Shown: one piece after another, positions 12,613-26,676 of the stretch
Numbering within the stretch: position 1 is the first letter of the stretch
How the letters are laid out: each line of letters starts with the position of its first letter
NCBI GenBank assembly: GCA_037074705.1
Contig: CM073590.1
Coordinates: 49,450,395-49,514,394, forward strand
Direction: 5' to 3'
DNA from: Zhengitettix transpicula
Lineage: Eukaryota > Arthropoda > Insecta > Orthoptera > Tetrigidae
DNA length: 64,000 nucleotides
Translations under genes and position numbers: made by a program
Notes under the pieces: generated by a model
The model's database searches: none
Seen by the model: the letters and a program-made list of their open reading frames with translations, nothing else
What the model was told of the DNA's origin: nothing

Positions 12613-15600
12613 ACCTTTTTTATATAATTAAATAACACTGGAACACATAAAACGGAAATAACATTATTAAGGGTACAGTTTAATATTTACAGAGTATGCT
12701 TACAACTTGTAATGTTTTGTATATATTATATATCAGCGTTTATACACAAAAATTTAATACTTCTTTTCTCATTCAGCATTCAAATATTTCTCTCAGGGCT
12801 AACGTAGGCTGTCCTCTAGAAACTCTTGCTAACCTCTAGTTAGTAATTCCGGATTCCGTCACCTTGCTACTGTGGACAAACCAAATGGTTTCATGCAGCC
12901 TTTTATTTCCACCTATGTCTCATAATTGACGCGTAAATACTTAAGGATTGTTTTAGTTATGGTTTAATATTGCATTGAAGAAGAAAACAACAATTCCACT
13001 AAATATTTAATTTATTTTTGTCACCAAAATCCCGTTACTTCCTCCACACACACACACAGGCAACAGCAAAAGACTTCCGCTCGCATACCAAAGATAAATA
13101 TTCTTTTAAAACCTTCAACTATAAATATTAATAATTTCCATATTCAATATTAATCAAAAATAATTCATTTTGTTTATATACACTATAAATTCATTTTTAA
13201 AGATAACTATTTAAAGACAAACCAAACGGTCACTGAGGAACTACTCACACAAGATAGAATTAAAGTAACAGCAAATTGTTCCCATCCTGTTACATTCATT
13301 CATTTTCTTGGCCTAAATGGCTGAGCTTCAATTGATGCTTGTTCTGTTCTTTCTGAAGAAAAATAAAGTAACACCAAGCACGATACATCCCAAAGAAGCA
13401 CAAATACAAGCTGAACGATGAGAAATCTGAACTTCCGAGGTAACACCCGCCCGTTGTATGAAACAAACAAAGAAAATATTACAAAAAAACTGAAGAGAAA
13501 GTACACAATGTGTGAAAAAAAAATCGAATTAACACATTCAAAACTTTTGCAGGAAATTAATTTCAACTATTAGGGAAGGATCAAGCAAGTCCTATTCATA
13601 TTTAAGAATTAACCGATCTAACGATAATGAGCCGAGTTTTACAATTCATTAAGGTTGTAGCAACTAATATTCTTAATCGTTAGAAAAGTAATTGTTCAAA
13701 ATTTTTGTTCCTATTTAGGGAAATTATTCGTTTGAAAGAAAATTCTCCACCTAGTTTAGTTTATTGGCTCCTACTCCAGTATTCATGTCTTATTTGAAAT
13801 TTTACCTTCTCTGTACTCCTATAATCACTAACCTTTCTTTTTTTTCATTGCTTTTAAAATATTTCTTTGCCAAACAAAGTTTTCTGGTCCTTTATCTCAA
13901 TATTATTCTACTTCACGGTATTTCAAGAGCAACGAGTCTTGTCTTTAGAGGCTTCGCGACTTAACAGGTTTCACTTCATTTAATTGTGTTCTCCGAGAAA
14001 AACTTGTTTGTAATTAGAATAGGAAAACTAACATTTTTCTAGTCATGTATAATGCTTCTTATTCTTAACTCAAACTATAGTCCTCGAATAAGTGTCATAA
14101 ATTTAAACTGATACTTTGACACAATTTGAAATCGAAATTACACAGTTGGATTAATTTATAACAAGGAAATATTGATTATTACTCATTGTTTACATTGTGT
14201 CGCATTTTGAAGATCGGAAGTAATGGTATCACCTTCGACAATTACATTATGTATATAATAATACTTTTTCTATTCAGTGAATCCATCATATATACATTTT
14301 TTAACAGAATTAAGACTGCGTTCAATTTGTGTAACCTAATTTATAGTGGCAGCTGGTTTTAAACTCTAATACTGCAGATTTAAATATTCACACCAATTAA
14401 CTAAGCTACAAGTGAAAGTAGCGACTGTTTTAAAACATGTCACTAATTTGAATAAATCATTGTACTGAATAGGAAAACTATCCATGCTTACAGTATGAAT
14501 TTCTTGCAGATTTGCCAGGAAAGATTCTACTTGGGCTCAGATTTTGCAAAAATTATTCTCAAAAAACAGTCTACAGGAAATTCTTACCTTTTATTGGAAA
14601 ATTATTACAATGTTGCAATTAAGGCATAATAAACCCACTTCTTGGTAAGGAAAATTTCGTCATAATATAATCGAATAAGTGAAAATGAAATGTTATTAAA
14701 TTTACATGTTTAAAAAAAACTGTTTTGAAGACAATAATCTGTTTATAAACAATTATGCTCGACGTATGGGTCGTAACGAGGGTGATTTTGTAAATTAGAA
14801 ATTATTTTCAGAATTATTTTGAGTGGCCCCTATGTTTGACCTTGAACTTTATTAATAATTATAATTATCTGACATTTTTATTTAATAAAAAATAACTAGG
14901 TTTTAAGTAAGAAAAAATTAAGTATGAATTCCATAACGTTTCATCCTTCATTTGTGTCTTCACCAGGTGTAGAATTGGGTTGGAGCATTGTAAACAATTT
15001 TTATACATTTCCAATTCCTTAATTTAATATCGTCCAAGCACTGACAATAATTGAATAAACTTTTAGGAACACTTCAAAGGAATGGTTCGTTGTAGCCGAA
15101 AATGATAAATAAACTTAGCCATAAATGAACGAATTTAATAAATTAATTGATAAAAATAGACAATGTTTCTTCCTTCATTAACGACTACATTAAGGGTACC
15201 TTGGATTTGAAGTGTAATAAAAGAATACATTGCCTTCTTCTTCAATTAATATCTGCCAAAAATTGATATATAAATAATAATTAATGTTTTTATCTTTTTT
15301 ATGACTTATGGCCAATTTCTTTCTTCAACTTTATTCTCACAGCGAGAAAAGTTAAACTCAATTGATATACTCGGTTGCATTTACCATAAAAATGAATATA
15401 ATCTTGTTTTTACGTTACGATGGCAAAAACGCATTCAAAAAATGATCAGCAAGTTAAAATTAGTTTTCCGTGAAAATTAAAAAGTTGGTTTGGTGGCGAG
15501 TCTAGTTTTTCAAATTGCTTTCACATCCGATGTCGCGTACGATACGGAAACTGCATTACGAAAGTTCATATTGTCCGAAAATATTTGAATTATTTATCAG

Positions 15601-16765
15601 CCCACAAATTATTAATTCTTTAATATATCAATTTGCATTTCAGTTATTTAAATCAGTAGACTTTTGCTTTAGACACAGTAAAATGTTTTACTTTCTCGGT
15701 CTGTTACATGTTAATTTAAAGGCAACTATTATCATTAAAAATAATTTGCAAATTGTACATCGGATTTATCAAAATTAGTCCAATCCACAACCTCACGCTT
15801 CATTTAAACCTAAGCTGCTGACTACTTTAATTGTTCCTCTTAAATCCTTCAATATTTTTAACGCTAGTATTTCAGATTTTATGTGGCACGGAGACTAACG
15901 TCTTATCGATACAAATAAGATGAAGCGTCTCTAAAGAGCACTCGACCAGCAATAATGTCTGTTTCATCCAACTCACTGGCCAAGGTTCTTTTGCAGAAAA
16001 AGTATTTCTTCATCTTGTCGCGTATTTTTAGCGTGTCGTCCTGTCAAAAGGCTAACTATTAAACGCGTAAAACGCGGGGCTACAGCCAAGGTTCGAATCT
16101 GTAGATTAATGAAGACATGACTTCAGCTGTCAACGAGCCATGACAAATTTCTGATACAAATATGCGCAAGCTCTGGCAACCTTCTTGTGATTCTGGCAAC
16201 GTTCCACCCGACAGTATTAGTCCTACTGAGGTCAACAGTTCATCTAAACAGAGGACAAGCTTTGTTGCACTCCCTTATTTCGAGATTCATGTTCTTGAAT
16301 CAGTGTCGTCCGGCGGAAACGTCTGCGTGAAAATTAATGTTCAATTCAAGGAGTTGCCTAATATACACTAATGACAAAGTTGTTAAAACATCGGGTTTTG
16401 ACGGGTCGCAAGGCATCTTATGTTACAGAACGTTTGTTTTCTATATAATATGTAGTATTTCAAATAAAGTTACTTATAAAATGGATAGAAAATAAAGAGT
16501 TAGTAATTTATTTCATAGACAAGAACAAATGCTTAAAAAAGATACATTATTGTTGCGAAAACACGAAGATTCGGAAGAAAAATGAACATTTAAAGAATTA
16601 GATCAAAAGATCAAAAAAATTATTGTCTTTTCCAACAGGAGCTTTTAGCCAATAACCAGAATCCTTCGTATCAACACAAGAACATGACAATCACAAAGGT
16701 ATTAGTATATCTTTACAATACTGGATTGAAAATAAATAAAAAAGGGATTGTTAATAACTATAAAA
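12613..16765. other. Unassigned AT-rich sequence
   Basis: No gene recognised. A GGTTCGAATC B-box-like stretch at about 16089-16099 (+) may be a tRNA-derived SINE remnant. Short open frames show no known domains. Confidence 0.5.
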
Positions 16766-16918
16766 ATGTTCTTGAATAACCAATACAGATATTTTTTTTA
16801 GAAATTGAAATATAAAAATCTAAACTTAAATGTAACAATAATGTTCTTGAATAACCAATACGGATAATTTTTTTAGAAATTGAAATATAAAAATCTAAAC
16901 TTAAATGTAACAATAATG
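16766..16918. repeat. Two-copy tandem repeat, 75-bp unit
   Basis: ATGTTCTTGAATAACCAATA recurs at 16766 and 16841, and the following about 55 bases are nearly identical in both units (one substitution and a small indel in the T-run). It explains the repeated peptide in the overlapping minus-strand open frame, which is therefore not a gene. Confidence 0.9.
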
Positions 16919-17129
16919 GCGTATTTAATATGACTATAAATAAAATTAAATAATAATAAGAAATGATTAGACCAACCCTCATATAGACCCACAGCTGCAC
17001 GCCATAACCAGAACCATACATAAGCACGTGTAACATCCCAAACTGTGAACATGAAACACTCCACCGCTGTGAACATGTAACATTCCAGCAGTTGGAATTG
17101 GGAAGTCCAGATAGATCGTTCACCAACCG

Positions 17130-17300
17130 AGCTATACCTCCGTTAGCTCACCTGGCTACCAATCTAGAGGATAAAGGAAGAATTAAGAACAGGAAATAGG
17201 AAAGTCGGTAACGTGAGGGTTCGGGTTCAACTAATTGAACCTAGGCGTAGTGGTTGGTGTTTCGCTGCACTTCAGTCAAATAAGAGTTGATGAAGAATAA
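17130..17300 (+). repeat. Possible tRNA-derived SINE fragment
   Basis: TAGCTCACCTGG (about 17143-17154) fits the Pol III A-box pattern TRGYNNANNNGG. GGTTCGGGTTCAAC about 65 bases downstream resembles a degenerate B box. No second copy, terminal tail or target duplication was found. Confidence 0.35.
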
Positions 17301-20300
17301 AGAGATTTAATATTTAGAAATAAAATAAAGTAAGACAAACTGGCGGATAGCACCAGGAGCCACCGACCCGTCTGGAGGTTGGATCACGACTGCCGTTCCC
17401 TAGAAGCTCTGAACAATTCGAAGACTCCTTTCCCCCTCCCTGATGATTTTAAGTCTCCAATGAGAACTCTTACAGGGTGGAATATTTCTGCTGCCGTGTG
17501 CATGTCTGCATAAGGCACTTAAAATGCTTACCTCATTAGACGCAGCGTTTTCACAGCTGCCTAGGCGGAAGGGGTGAAGATTTATGTGGTGGTGCGTATC
17601 GTTACTCACTATATCTAAAGTGATGTCTTTAACTGCATCAGCGTTCTTGCAGCTGCGCCCTCTTAGGTCCGCTATGCTGAAGAGACGTTATGATAAGAGG
17701 GCACGTGTAGACTATTATGTTACCTTACGAGTGGAAAAAACCGGTTGATTAAGAGTCTGAAAAAACTTACGGATTAATATTGTAATATTCATTTTAAGAT
17801 ATCAAGCAAAATGCCACCACGTTGGAGCCAATTTCAGTAATATTCAAATTAAAGAAATGATAAAAACCACGTTGTAACGTCAATTAATGAGGAATACAAT
17901 TTAATAAAATAAAAATCACGTTGGAGTTATAAAATTAAAGGAAATGATAATTAATAGGATTTATAACTGAGTTTTAACAACTTAAAAAAAAGACATTTAT
18001 AATAAATTTCTATTTAGTTTGGGTTCTTTGCATTATTTTTTTAAATAATTGCCACAGCTTTTAATGAAACTCTTAATTCTTCAGGACCGCTTATTGAGTC
18101 TCTATAATAGTTACAGTAATTTCCAATTATCACCGAATCAAAATAAAAAATGGTACAAAATAATAATTAAATTTACAATAACAATTAATATAAAAAATCT
18201 AAAGAAATCTGAGGGTACGAATTTTTATATAAGGTTTACAATGGAAGAATTTACATACCAGATTATCAGAGCAGATCTGGTACCAACCTACATATTCACT
18301 CCACATGTTTTATTTTAAAGAAATTTTATTTAACAGGCCATTCGCTGTTCACAGCCTAAATCTGCACACAACTTTGGTTCACTTTGCTAAAATTTCCGAC
18401 CAACTGACCATCAGACACTCCCCAGAACAGACTTTGCTTGACCGCTACTTGGTCACTCCCGAGAACAGACTAACTAGACCATCATCGGCCAGTCTCCAAA
18501 AACAGACTTTGCTATGTCCATCATCGGCCGGCCTCCCAAAACAGACTGCCTCTTTCGCCAAAGTTCTCAGTATCTCACACGCCGACAACAATAGAGACTG
18601 GAAACATTCCAATCTATGCAATCTTGCGCCACTCTGTGTGTTACTTACAATGATATGGCCTCATTATTACGCCAACAATGCAAATATTAAAGAAATTACT
18701 TTCTAAAACTCCATTACTCATTGGTGATCTCTACAATATATTTACAATAATATTAATGGCATAGATACAGTATTTTATGTTTAAAAATAAAAAATTTTTG
18801 TATGTTTGTTTATAAATTTGTATATTTGTCTTATGTTCTGTATAGAGATTTTACGCGCTTGGATAAATTTCAACAAAACATATTCTTAAAGATAAAAACA
18901 GTATGGGAGCGTTGAACCCCTAGCATAAAGGTGGAAGGAATTTGATGTTAATAGTGTGCAAATTTGTGTCACTAACTTATGTGCGCACGGCTCTCTAACG
19001 TCACAGGGGAGTGATAGAGACACAGAATACAACAATGTCTAGCCGTGTAGTGTGACGACAGCGCTGGTGCTATGTAAGTCGATTTAAGCGTCAACCTTTT
19101 CCGTACTACATAAAACATTGAATGATAATAGAAAACATTATAAATAATATAATAGACTTAATTTTCAATTCTAAAACACTGGCGAACTTATTTCAAGTGA
19201 GAATTCTTGAGAATCTTTCTTTACGAGTTTATTTTCTATATTTACGGTTGAAAGTGTTTATAATTAGCAGAGATTCGTTAATTAATTACTTCATTTATAT
19301 TCAATTTTAAGTTGTAAATGGTCAGGGTGGTTTCGTTAAGGAGATTTTTTGGCATGAATTTCATATTTATAAAAATTTCAGTGACTATTACTTAAGTTAA
19401 AAACATTAATTGTTTCGCAGTTTACATACGTCTTTTAACTGATAGTCCCATTCGATGCCTGCTTACCAAAAGTAGTCCCGCAGTGTCGATTACACCTTTC
19501 ATTGCAGCCATACACGGTTCCTTTAATCTTAAACTTCAATAAAACTTGCTCATGCTAATATTGTCATAGTTTCGTTTGAACGGCTAGAACCCAGACTCAG
19601 GAATTCCCGCTTTTCTTCTCCGCGGTCTTTTTTTGTATCTTCTAAAGTCCCTCTTTCCTTCTCCATAACCTAACTCCAACAACACTGTCCTATATTAAAT
19701 CAAGTTGGCTCATGTTAACACTCCAGGGCGCAGACCACACTTCACATATTCTGTATCACAGTCCCTAACTGTGCACCTTCCCTGCGCTTTACGTTGTAAT
19801 AATTTACAAGCCTGCTTTAGTTATGTGTTCAAATATTTTTGAAGGCCACACTGTAATCCATAATCCATATACTTCATATGTTTGTTTCCAAAGCAATTAA
19901 TTGACGTCTCGACACCCCTCTGTACACTGTTACAGAACTAGGATTATTAATATTTATATGAATTTCTGTTAATTATAATTTAGAAGCACTGCAGAACATT
20001 TAATGAGGAGAAAACTATTTTCCGGTTAGTAATTTATTTTTGTAAAATGTATAATCCAAAAGAAGCCTCCATTCCTAATGTATTTTTTAAATGCAAATAG
20101 TACAGGAATAGTGTATTTTATTTTATATTTTAATCAATAGAGATTACTTTAAAATTCAGGGAAATTTAAAAACAATGGTATATTATATTTCTACCACCGA
20201 CTAAACAAACAAAACCTACCGCCTCCATATGCTTTTACGTATAGTAAAAAACATTGACCAGTGAACTTATAAACTTCTTTCATCTAATCCCAATTTTTTC

Positions 20301-22515
20301 CAAGTATGCTATTTTTTGGAAAATAATACACGATTCTTCTTTAATTACGCGGAATTTATAAATAATATTATATAAACGTATAGTAGACATTTATTTTAAT
20401 ATATTTCGTAACTGTCTCTACAATTACGATTCAGGTCTTAAATTTTTATTAACTTATGATAATCAGTAATTCTGGACCAATTAATTTTCTGTTTAAAAAA
20501 TGTAAGTCGACTCAAATTTGCGTAAATTACCCATTTTACATTATAAATATTAATTATTTAAACAGAACGTTAATATCCTTATGAATCCCGTGTTCGTGAA
20601 ATTTAAAGATAATTTTACTTGAAATATTGCAAGGGATCCTCGTGTCACCGACACCTGGAATGTTAGACTTTGCTAAATAAACCGCCAAATTTATTTGGAC
20701 CTGAAGGCACTTGCTGGCTACACGTAAACCGAACTGTTATGAAAGTCTAGAACTGCTGCACCAAGTTTCGCAGAAGTTGCACTAAAACTGGAAGCACGTA
20801 GAAATGGCGACACCTTCGCTTAATTAAGGAGCAAGAGCAGCGTCGCTCTATCGCAGCAAAGACTCTTTGATACTCCACGCGCGTCTTCACCTCAAACACT
20901 TTCGCGAATCTGATAACATTGGGACGAAATTAGTATATAAAAAAATGTGCTATAAATTTAACTATATTGATACTAATATTTGATTTTAAATTGAACTTAC
21001 AGATAGAAGGACTCGCAAAATCTTGAAAAAAAATATAACAGGAAAATGTGTAGAAAAATATATGTTGCCTGAAAATCATACCCTGTAACTGAAAATTGCA
21101 TTTACAGAACCCGTCCTTCAAAACAACGCGCTCTCTAAGTCTAATGAAAGATGCGCCTGTTTACGGAAATTTGATTTATGACAGTTGTCTTCTATTCGTT
21201 AAAAATCCTAAATTTAAAATATGATCTCCTGGAAATATAAATTTAAAATTTTACAATTAGGTCATCTTGCGAAGGTACGTAGCACTAAATATTCAATTTG
21301 AATAACATTTAAAATTTAATAATGATTACAAAAAGATCTGACTTTATTATAAACGACCTTTAGTTATAAAAATTATAAATTTTATTGCAAAAGTACATAT
21401 TAAATACACGACATTTCGTCCTCTTCTGTGATCTCATCAGATATGACAATATTTATCTACAATTTGGAAAGTAATAACTTATACATTTAAAACTCGTACC
21501 TCTCCTTTATTAAATTATTTAATTTAATTTTATGCTACTTCAATACCTCAAGGCTGTATATGGATTAAAGCTCTATTTGAATGATTTCTATTAAGTTACA
21601 CCGGTAATTTTATTAGATATTTAATTGACAAATACTTATATAACAATTATTATTTTTTAGCACTAAAGAATTATCGTAATTAAGGACGGAGATGTCATGT
21701 TGCAAGTAATTAACGTAACGGAGGCTTGTCTCCTGTGTCGTAATTCCAATTGCCACATTTTACTTTTCATAACATCCAATAACGTTACGTTTAACTTGTA
21801 TTATTGAGTTAATTTATTGGTTACCACGCCATCTGCCGTTTATCTATCGTTACAAAATGTTTCTTATTAAAGAGATTATTTCTAGTTTACTCCCTATGTT
21901 GTGTAATATTGTTGCTTAGTTCTCGCGATTGTGTCTAAGAAATCCGTAAGTTTCGATACGGTCAAAGACATAGCAATAACTTCAGGATACGAGTTGATTG
22001 TGGATCTTCAAATATGGCGCTAACACTCATGTTAACGTAATATTTATAATAAAATATTATTCAGAATTAATACCTTTGTAAAATTGACTTTACAAAAAAA
22101 TAAAGGTTTTGAATGAAAGGTTTTCTATATTTAAATTTATTGAACATTTAAAAAAAAGGTTACGCTCCAATTTAAATAATTTGATATCGAAGGATAATAT
22201 AAAAATGGAGCTAAAAGTATATGTGTCTATTTTTTCATTTGAAAAATTCACTTCCTACTGGACACCATATCAATCCTTTATCTAATTAAACAATAGTCAT
22301 TTTACAAAAAAAAACTGTATTATAGAGAACTTTTGCTTTATTCGGTGCCTTAGGCGATGCAAAAGTCCTCGTTATCCTTTCTCACGGCCAGCTGTTAACT
22401 TCCAATAATCTCAACACTTGCAAAATAATTACTTCCTGCTTCGCTTCTCTTTTTAAAACTTAGTGGCTCTCAAGTCAGTCTTAAAACTCGGCTCTCTTTG
22501 AGATAAATAAATAAC
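17301..22515. other. Unassigned sequence
   Basis: GC-richer patches at about 17340-17720, 18400-18640, 19440-19770 and 20640-20900 translate to nothing recognisable. A short tandem duplication is listed separately at 18479. No exon with family similarity seen. Confidence 0.5.
18479..18557. repeat. Short tandem repeat, 39-bp unit
   Basis: CCATCATCGGCC followed by a CAAAACAGACT-type block occurs at 18479 and again at 18518; related AGAACAGACT blocks precede it at 18424 and 18461. The overlapping 133-residue open frame is probably a product of this low-complexity region. I would not annotate it as a gene. Confidence 0.6.
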
Positions 22516-22706
22516 CAGACAAAATTAAGTGATAATATAAATATCACACAACGTTTCTGTAACCCTGTTACTTTCTTTAAGGTGATTCAAATGACGCAAT
22601 AGCTTAGCTTTTGAGTTAGTCACCTGGTTTTTCGGTTTCGTTCTTACTTTTCTTGCGTTTTTTGAATAACCTGACGAAAGCAACAAGGTTGCAGAAACTC
22701 TAGGCT
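22516..22706. repeat. Foldback repeat, AACGTTTC family, copy at 22.5 kb
   Basis: The left arm has TATCACACAACGTTTCTGTA and the right arm CCTGACGAAAGCAACAAGG then TTGCAGAAAC. The right arm carries CTGACGA (22671), a four-pair stem GCAA/TTGC and GAAAC (22694-22698). The outer arm sequences are partly lost compared with the 10.8-kb copy. Confidence 0.65.
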
Positions 22707-24082
22707 TCCAAAATCCCCCACAGTACGTCTGAACACGTTACGATTAAATTGAAACCCGAATAACTAAATTAATATGTAGGCACATTTATCAAAACGCTCC
22801 TTTCACTAAACGTAAGACAAGTAGAATATTTATTATTTAACACAAATAGCGTAATCAGAAAAAATTAATCATAATAACCTTGCTAATGTTATGAACGATA
22901 ACCACCAAGAAAACAAAGAGATTCCAAAGGTGATTATCCTAGGATAGACCGTTAAGACAGGTCCCGGAAGAGAGTTTCAGTAAAACTGTAAAATAATTCT
23001 AAAACGAAAAGCTGTTAATACAAACATAAACAATAATAATGAGCCGATCAAGCGGAAAAGAAACTAAAATTTATTATTGACCACCCGCAACAATAAAACT
23101 TTAAATATAAAAATTACTCAAGTAATCAATTATACTAAGTAGGCAAATATTAACAATAAGATACGACTATATCCAGTGATTCCTTATATTTTCTATTTTG
23201 TAAAAAGATCTGAACCGTTTGCATCGTTATACGTAAATACGTCATTGCGTTATATAAAATATTTGCTCCTATATGCGATTTTAACATTGGAAGGATATAT
23301 TTTGAAAAATGAAGTTAAAGATAACTAAGTTACCTCACTGATCGCTAAATAGGTAATACATTTTTTTTTCTGAAGAAACCCCCGCCGTTTGTGACATTTT
23401 TAAACATTTTGATTGGACAGTCAGCTGTATTTTTTCGTTACACGAAACCTTACCACCCATGGTTAGTAAGATGCTTCTCAACTGTTATGGATACGGTACT
23501 CTAGAAATAGCCAGTTACGTATCCATGTTCCATAGAAAACAGAAAACATCTGGTAAAAGTGACTCGAGCAGATTAAAGATTATTTACTATGATAACACAA
23601 CTATTACGTTATCATTGCTAAAGTTACAATGGTGTAGATGATAAACCGATCCTATTGTTTTAAGCGAAATCGAAAATAGATCGTGGGCTAGGGATTGTTA
23701 AAATATATACCAGGAGTATTAATACTGTAGTTGTTAATCTCAAGACTCTATAGATATTCCATTATTTCTTTGCATTTCTGTTCAGATAAGTACTATACCT
23801 AAAATATAATATACAACATGATAGGGTGCAATGAGCATTCCATGCATGAGATAGGTTTAATGTTCAATTTTCCATCACCTATTACCGTTGTTGAAGCAAG
23901 CAGAGTGTTTTATCAATGAAAATATCTTCAGAAAAACAAAATAAAACAATATTTAGCTGAAGACGCGCGGGACAAAGGGCATAAATGTTATTTCCAAACC
24001 ATTTTCAGTGATCTGTATGGTAATAAATAATCAAATACGTCAAAATTGTAATAAGAGAAAAGCATGTAATGAACATTTACTT
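22707..24082. other. Unassigned AT-rich sequence
   Basis: No gene or repeat recognised on either strand. Confidence 0.6.
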
Positions 24083-24825
24083 AAAATACGCTAATTCGAG
24101 ACGAAAGCCGCTATTTGTCCAACTGGCGGACTCGGTTGGTGGTCTCGGCCCGTTTCCGTTACAAAGGACCGTCTATGCGACAAAAGACCTTAAGCAGGTT
24201 GACAGTTCCAAGGGACGCCGAACTTATTAGACGTGAATAATTGATGCGCCCCCAAAGATTCCATATATTGAGGTATCGAGCATGAAATATTAAAAACATC
24301 TGCCGGAGAAATTTGGAGATTTCCGGAGGTCGAAATATGGCAGTGAGTAGCCAACCACGAGCTTCAGCGGTCGGTGACCATACTCAGAAAAATCCAGCGA
24401 ATCCTGAGAAAATTTTGCGGGTGTTCCAAAACCATCCGCCGCAATCAAGGTGCACTCGGCCGTCCCAACACGAGCGTGGGACACTTGCACCACAAAGGGT
24501 GTGCACCAGCTGTAACCACAACGGCACGGTACCATATATATTGAATAGTTTAAATCCAAGTACCGTAATTCCAGGTGCCTCCATTTATTCTTTTAATCTG
24601 TAAATTAAATTAATTTAAATTATAATTTCAAACAAATGTTGATGTTCACCCCACGAAATTCCTGAGGGAGAGAATCCATGTTTCGTTCTTTTTAATTATT
24701 GTCATTTTTGTATAAATTCAATATTTACGTTGCCTTTTTATTAGTAAATTATTATATTAAATAAATTAAATCTTTTTATTCAAGAAACCACACCCAATCT
24801 AGAACCCTATAAAGTATAAGTAGTA
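24083..24825 (+). repeat. Unclassified dispersed repeat (copy 2), uninterrupted
   Basis: Matches both halves of the repeat at 9336-10385 and lacks its LINE insertion: GTGTGCACCAGCTGTAACCA runs straight through where the other copy has the target duplication. The 3' parts also match (AATTCCTGAGGGAGAGAATC, and the AAGAAACCACACCCAATCTA end). Open frames on both strands at 24290-24603 show no known domain and are not conserved in copy 1. Confidence 0.75.
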
Positions 24826-25850
24826 CAGGTATAAGTTTATGGAATATCAGTGCAGAAATTTTACGTACGTAAACAGGTAAAACATGAGTAAAAGTAACGT
24901 TCTGAAAAATTAATTTGTCTCGGAAATAAAACATTTTTGTAGAGTAATATTTTAAATAAATTCAATGGACCTGTTTATATATTTAATTCAAGCTCTACAT
25001 TTCGAAAGAGAGAAGATATACCACTCTCGTAAGCATTATACGAAAACCCAAGGCGATAAGAGAAACATTTTCCGGAAAAGAATTACTCAAGACCCGTAGA
25101 TAACCGGATAATCTGAAAAATTTGTAGTACAAATCAATCTTCTGCATCAAATTAAATAATCATTAATTACTGGATTGAGTGAAACAGTGAAGAAATTTAC
25201 TGTTTCGTAAAAAGGATTAAAATTAAAGGTTGTAAAATAATAAATACTGAATTAAAAAATTTAAACCATCAACATTTGATATTATTTAATTCAAATACGT
25301 CAAAATACTTAGAATTAAATAGTATTTAATTTATTGGCACACATTTTTAATTATGAAAACTAACTTCCGCTCACACCGGTAGAATTGAAATAAAATGCAA
25401 GGAATGAAACCGAGAACTGTGTTATCGAAAAATCATAAACAACTATGGGAATCCGGGCCCGCTCGTCTTCTCCGTCTATGAAACTCAAGGTTGAAAGGGC
25501 TTGACGCGGCTGTTTACTACGTGAGGGGAAATGCGCACGATCCTCCATCCAACACGATTTGGCGTGAGAGTGTATGCGTGATGGAAACATTCATGAAGTA
25601 ACATTTTCAAGGAACCAACCATGAAGTATCCTTAAATGATAATACGCTGATCACCAATGTTGCAATATCAGTATTCAAAGTTAGAAATTGATAATTGGAA
25701 CCAAAATAAGATAAAACCTTTGTCGAAGCGGACAGTGTTCCTAAATCAAATTAAAGAATTTTATAACAGGTATTATGCACCAGGTGGGTCAGATTCAATG
25801 AATCAAGAAATCCTTACACCACGTGTCCTGAAATATAAATAAACAAACAT
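24826..25850. other. Unassigned sequence
   Basis: AT-rich with a GC-richer patch at 25440-25570 whose translation is unrecognised. Confidence 0.55.
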
Positions 25851-26676
25851 CGTATTTTGTGGATTATAAGACACCTTAATTTTTAAGCAATTTTTTGAAA
25901 ATAATATTTTTACCATATTATTATTAGATTGCAACGGGAAACTAAAAAATTTCTTAGTTTGTATAACCGAACTGACCTTTAAAATCCCTGAAAATCGTCA
26001 TCTGAAACTTCCTTCTTCTTCCTCTTCATCGTCATCGTTGTCCTCTTCATATATCAGATGGTCTTCACTACCATCGAAAGCGTTACTTATGCCACACTTC
26101 TTGAAATATTTAAGAATAATAACTTCTCTCACGATTGTTTTATCAACCGATACACTTGCTTGATTGGAGGTCGTTTTAAAGCTCCCTTCGGCGTGAATTC
26201 TTGTTGGCTTTCATCCATCATCCATTTGTTCCATTCCACTCTCATATATACTTTAATGATAGTTTATACATCGAGACATCAACAATTGTGAAGTAAGTTC
26301 GGCAGCTCTGTATTTCCCTGTCTCAGTTTCTCTTTCACAGAATTTTTCAAATGACTTCTAAACTGATCTAGCACAAGAAGAGATGTCTTCTTCAATAAAG
26401 CACCTTTTCTTCTCTCCCACATCAGTTAATCTATAATTTCATACCAGCTACGTCCATCCAACCCTACGCATCGGTGCACTGCTGCTGCCAGTTGAATCCA
26501 ATGTTGCCAGGTAGAGATAAGTTTCTCGCTGTGTCGAATATATGGCCATTTTTAAGACACGGGAATTTTAAATCAAACGCTGGACATTTTTATATTAATT
26601 TCGAGTATAAGACGCACCTGTATTTTGGAGGAAATTTTTTGAATAAAAAAGTACGTTTTATAGTCCGTAAAATACG
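25851..26676 (-). mobile_element. pogo/Tigger-type DNA transposon remnant
   Basis: The termini are inverted: CGTATTTTGTGGATTATAAG at the left and, reading in from the right end, CGTATTTTACGGACTATAAA. The minus-strand translation gives MWERRKGALLKKTSLLVLDQ then FRSHLKN (the second catalytic Asp block, LLVLDxFRSH, of pogo/Tigger DDE transposases), then WNKWMMDE, then CGISNAFDGSEDHLIYEE and an acidic tail, the usual C-terminal order of the family. Stops and frameshifts interrupt it and the N-terminal CENP-B-like DNA-binding half is gone. At 0.83 kb it is a dead deletion copy. Confidence 0.85.

Noticed and set aside
16758..17126. 122-codon minus-strand open frame with a repeated peptide
   Set aside because: The repetition comes from the 75-bp tandem duplication at 16766-16918. 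No domain, and no splice sites supporting an exon.
18305..18706. 133-codon open frame
   Set aside because: Low-complexity, overlaps a 39-bp tandem repeat, no homology recognised.
24290..24603. Overlapping 89-96 codon frames on both strands
   Set aside because: They are part of a dispersed repeat, and the other copy does not keep the frames.
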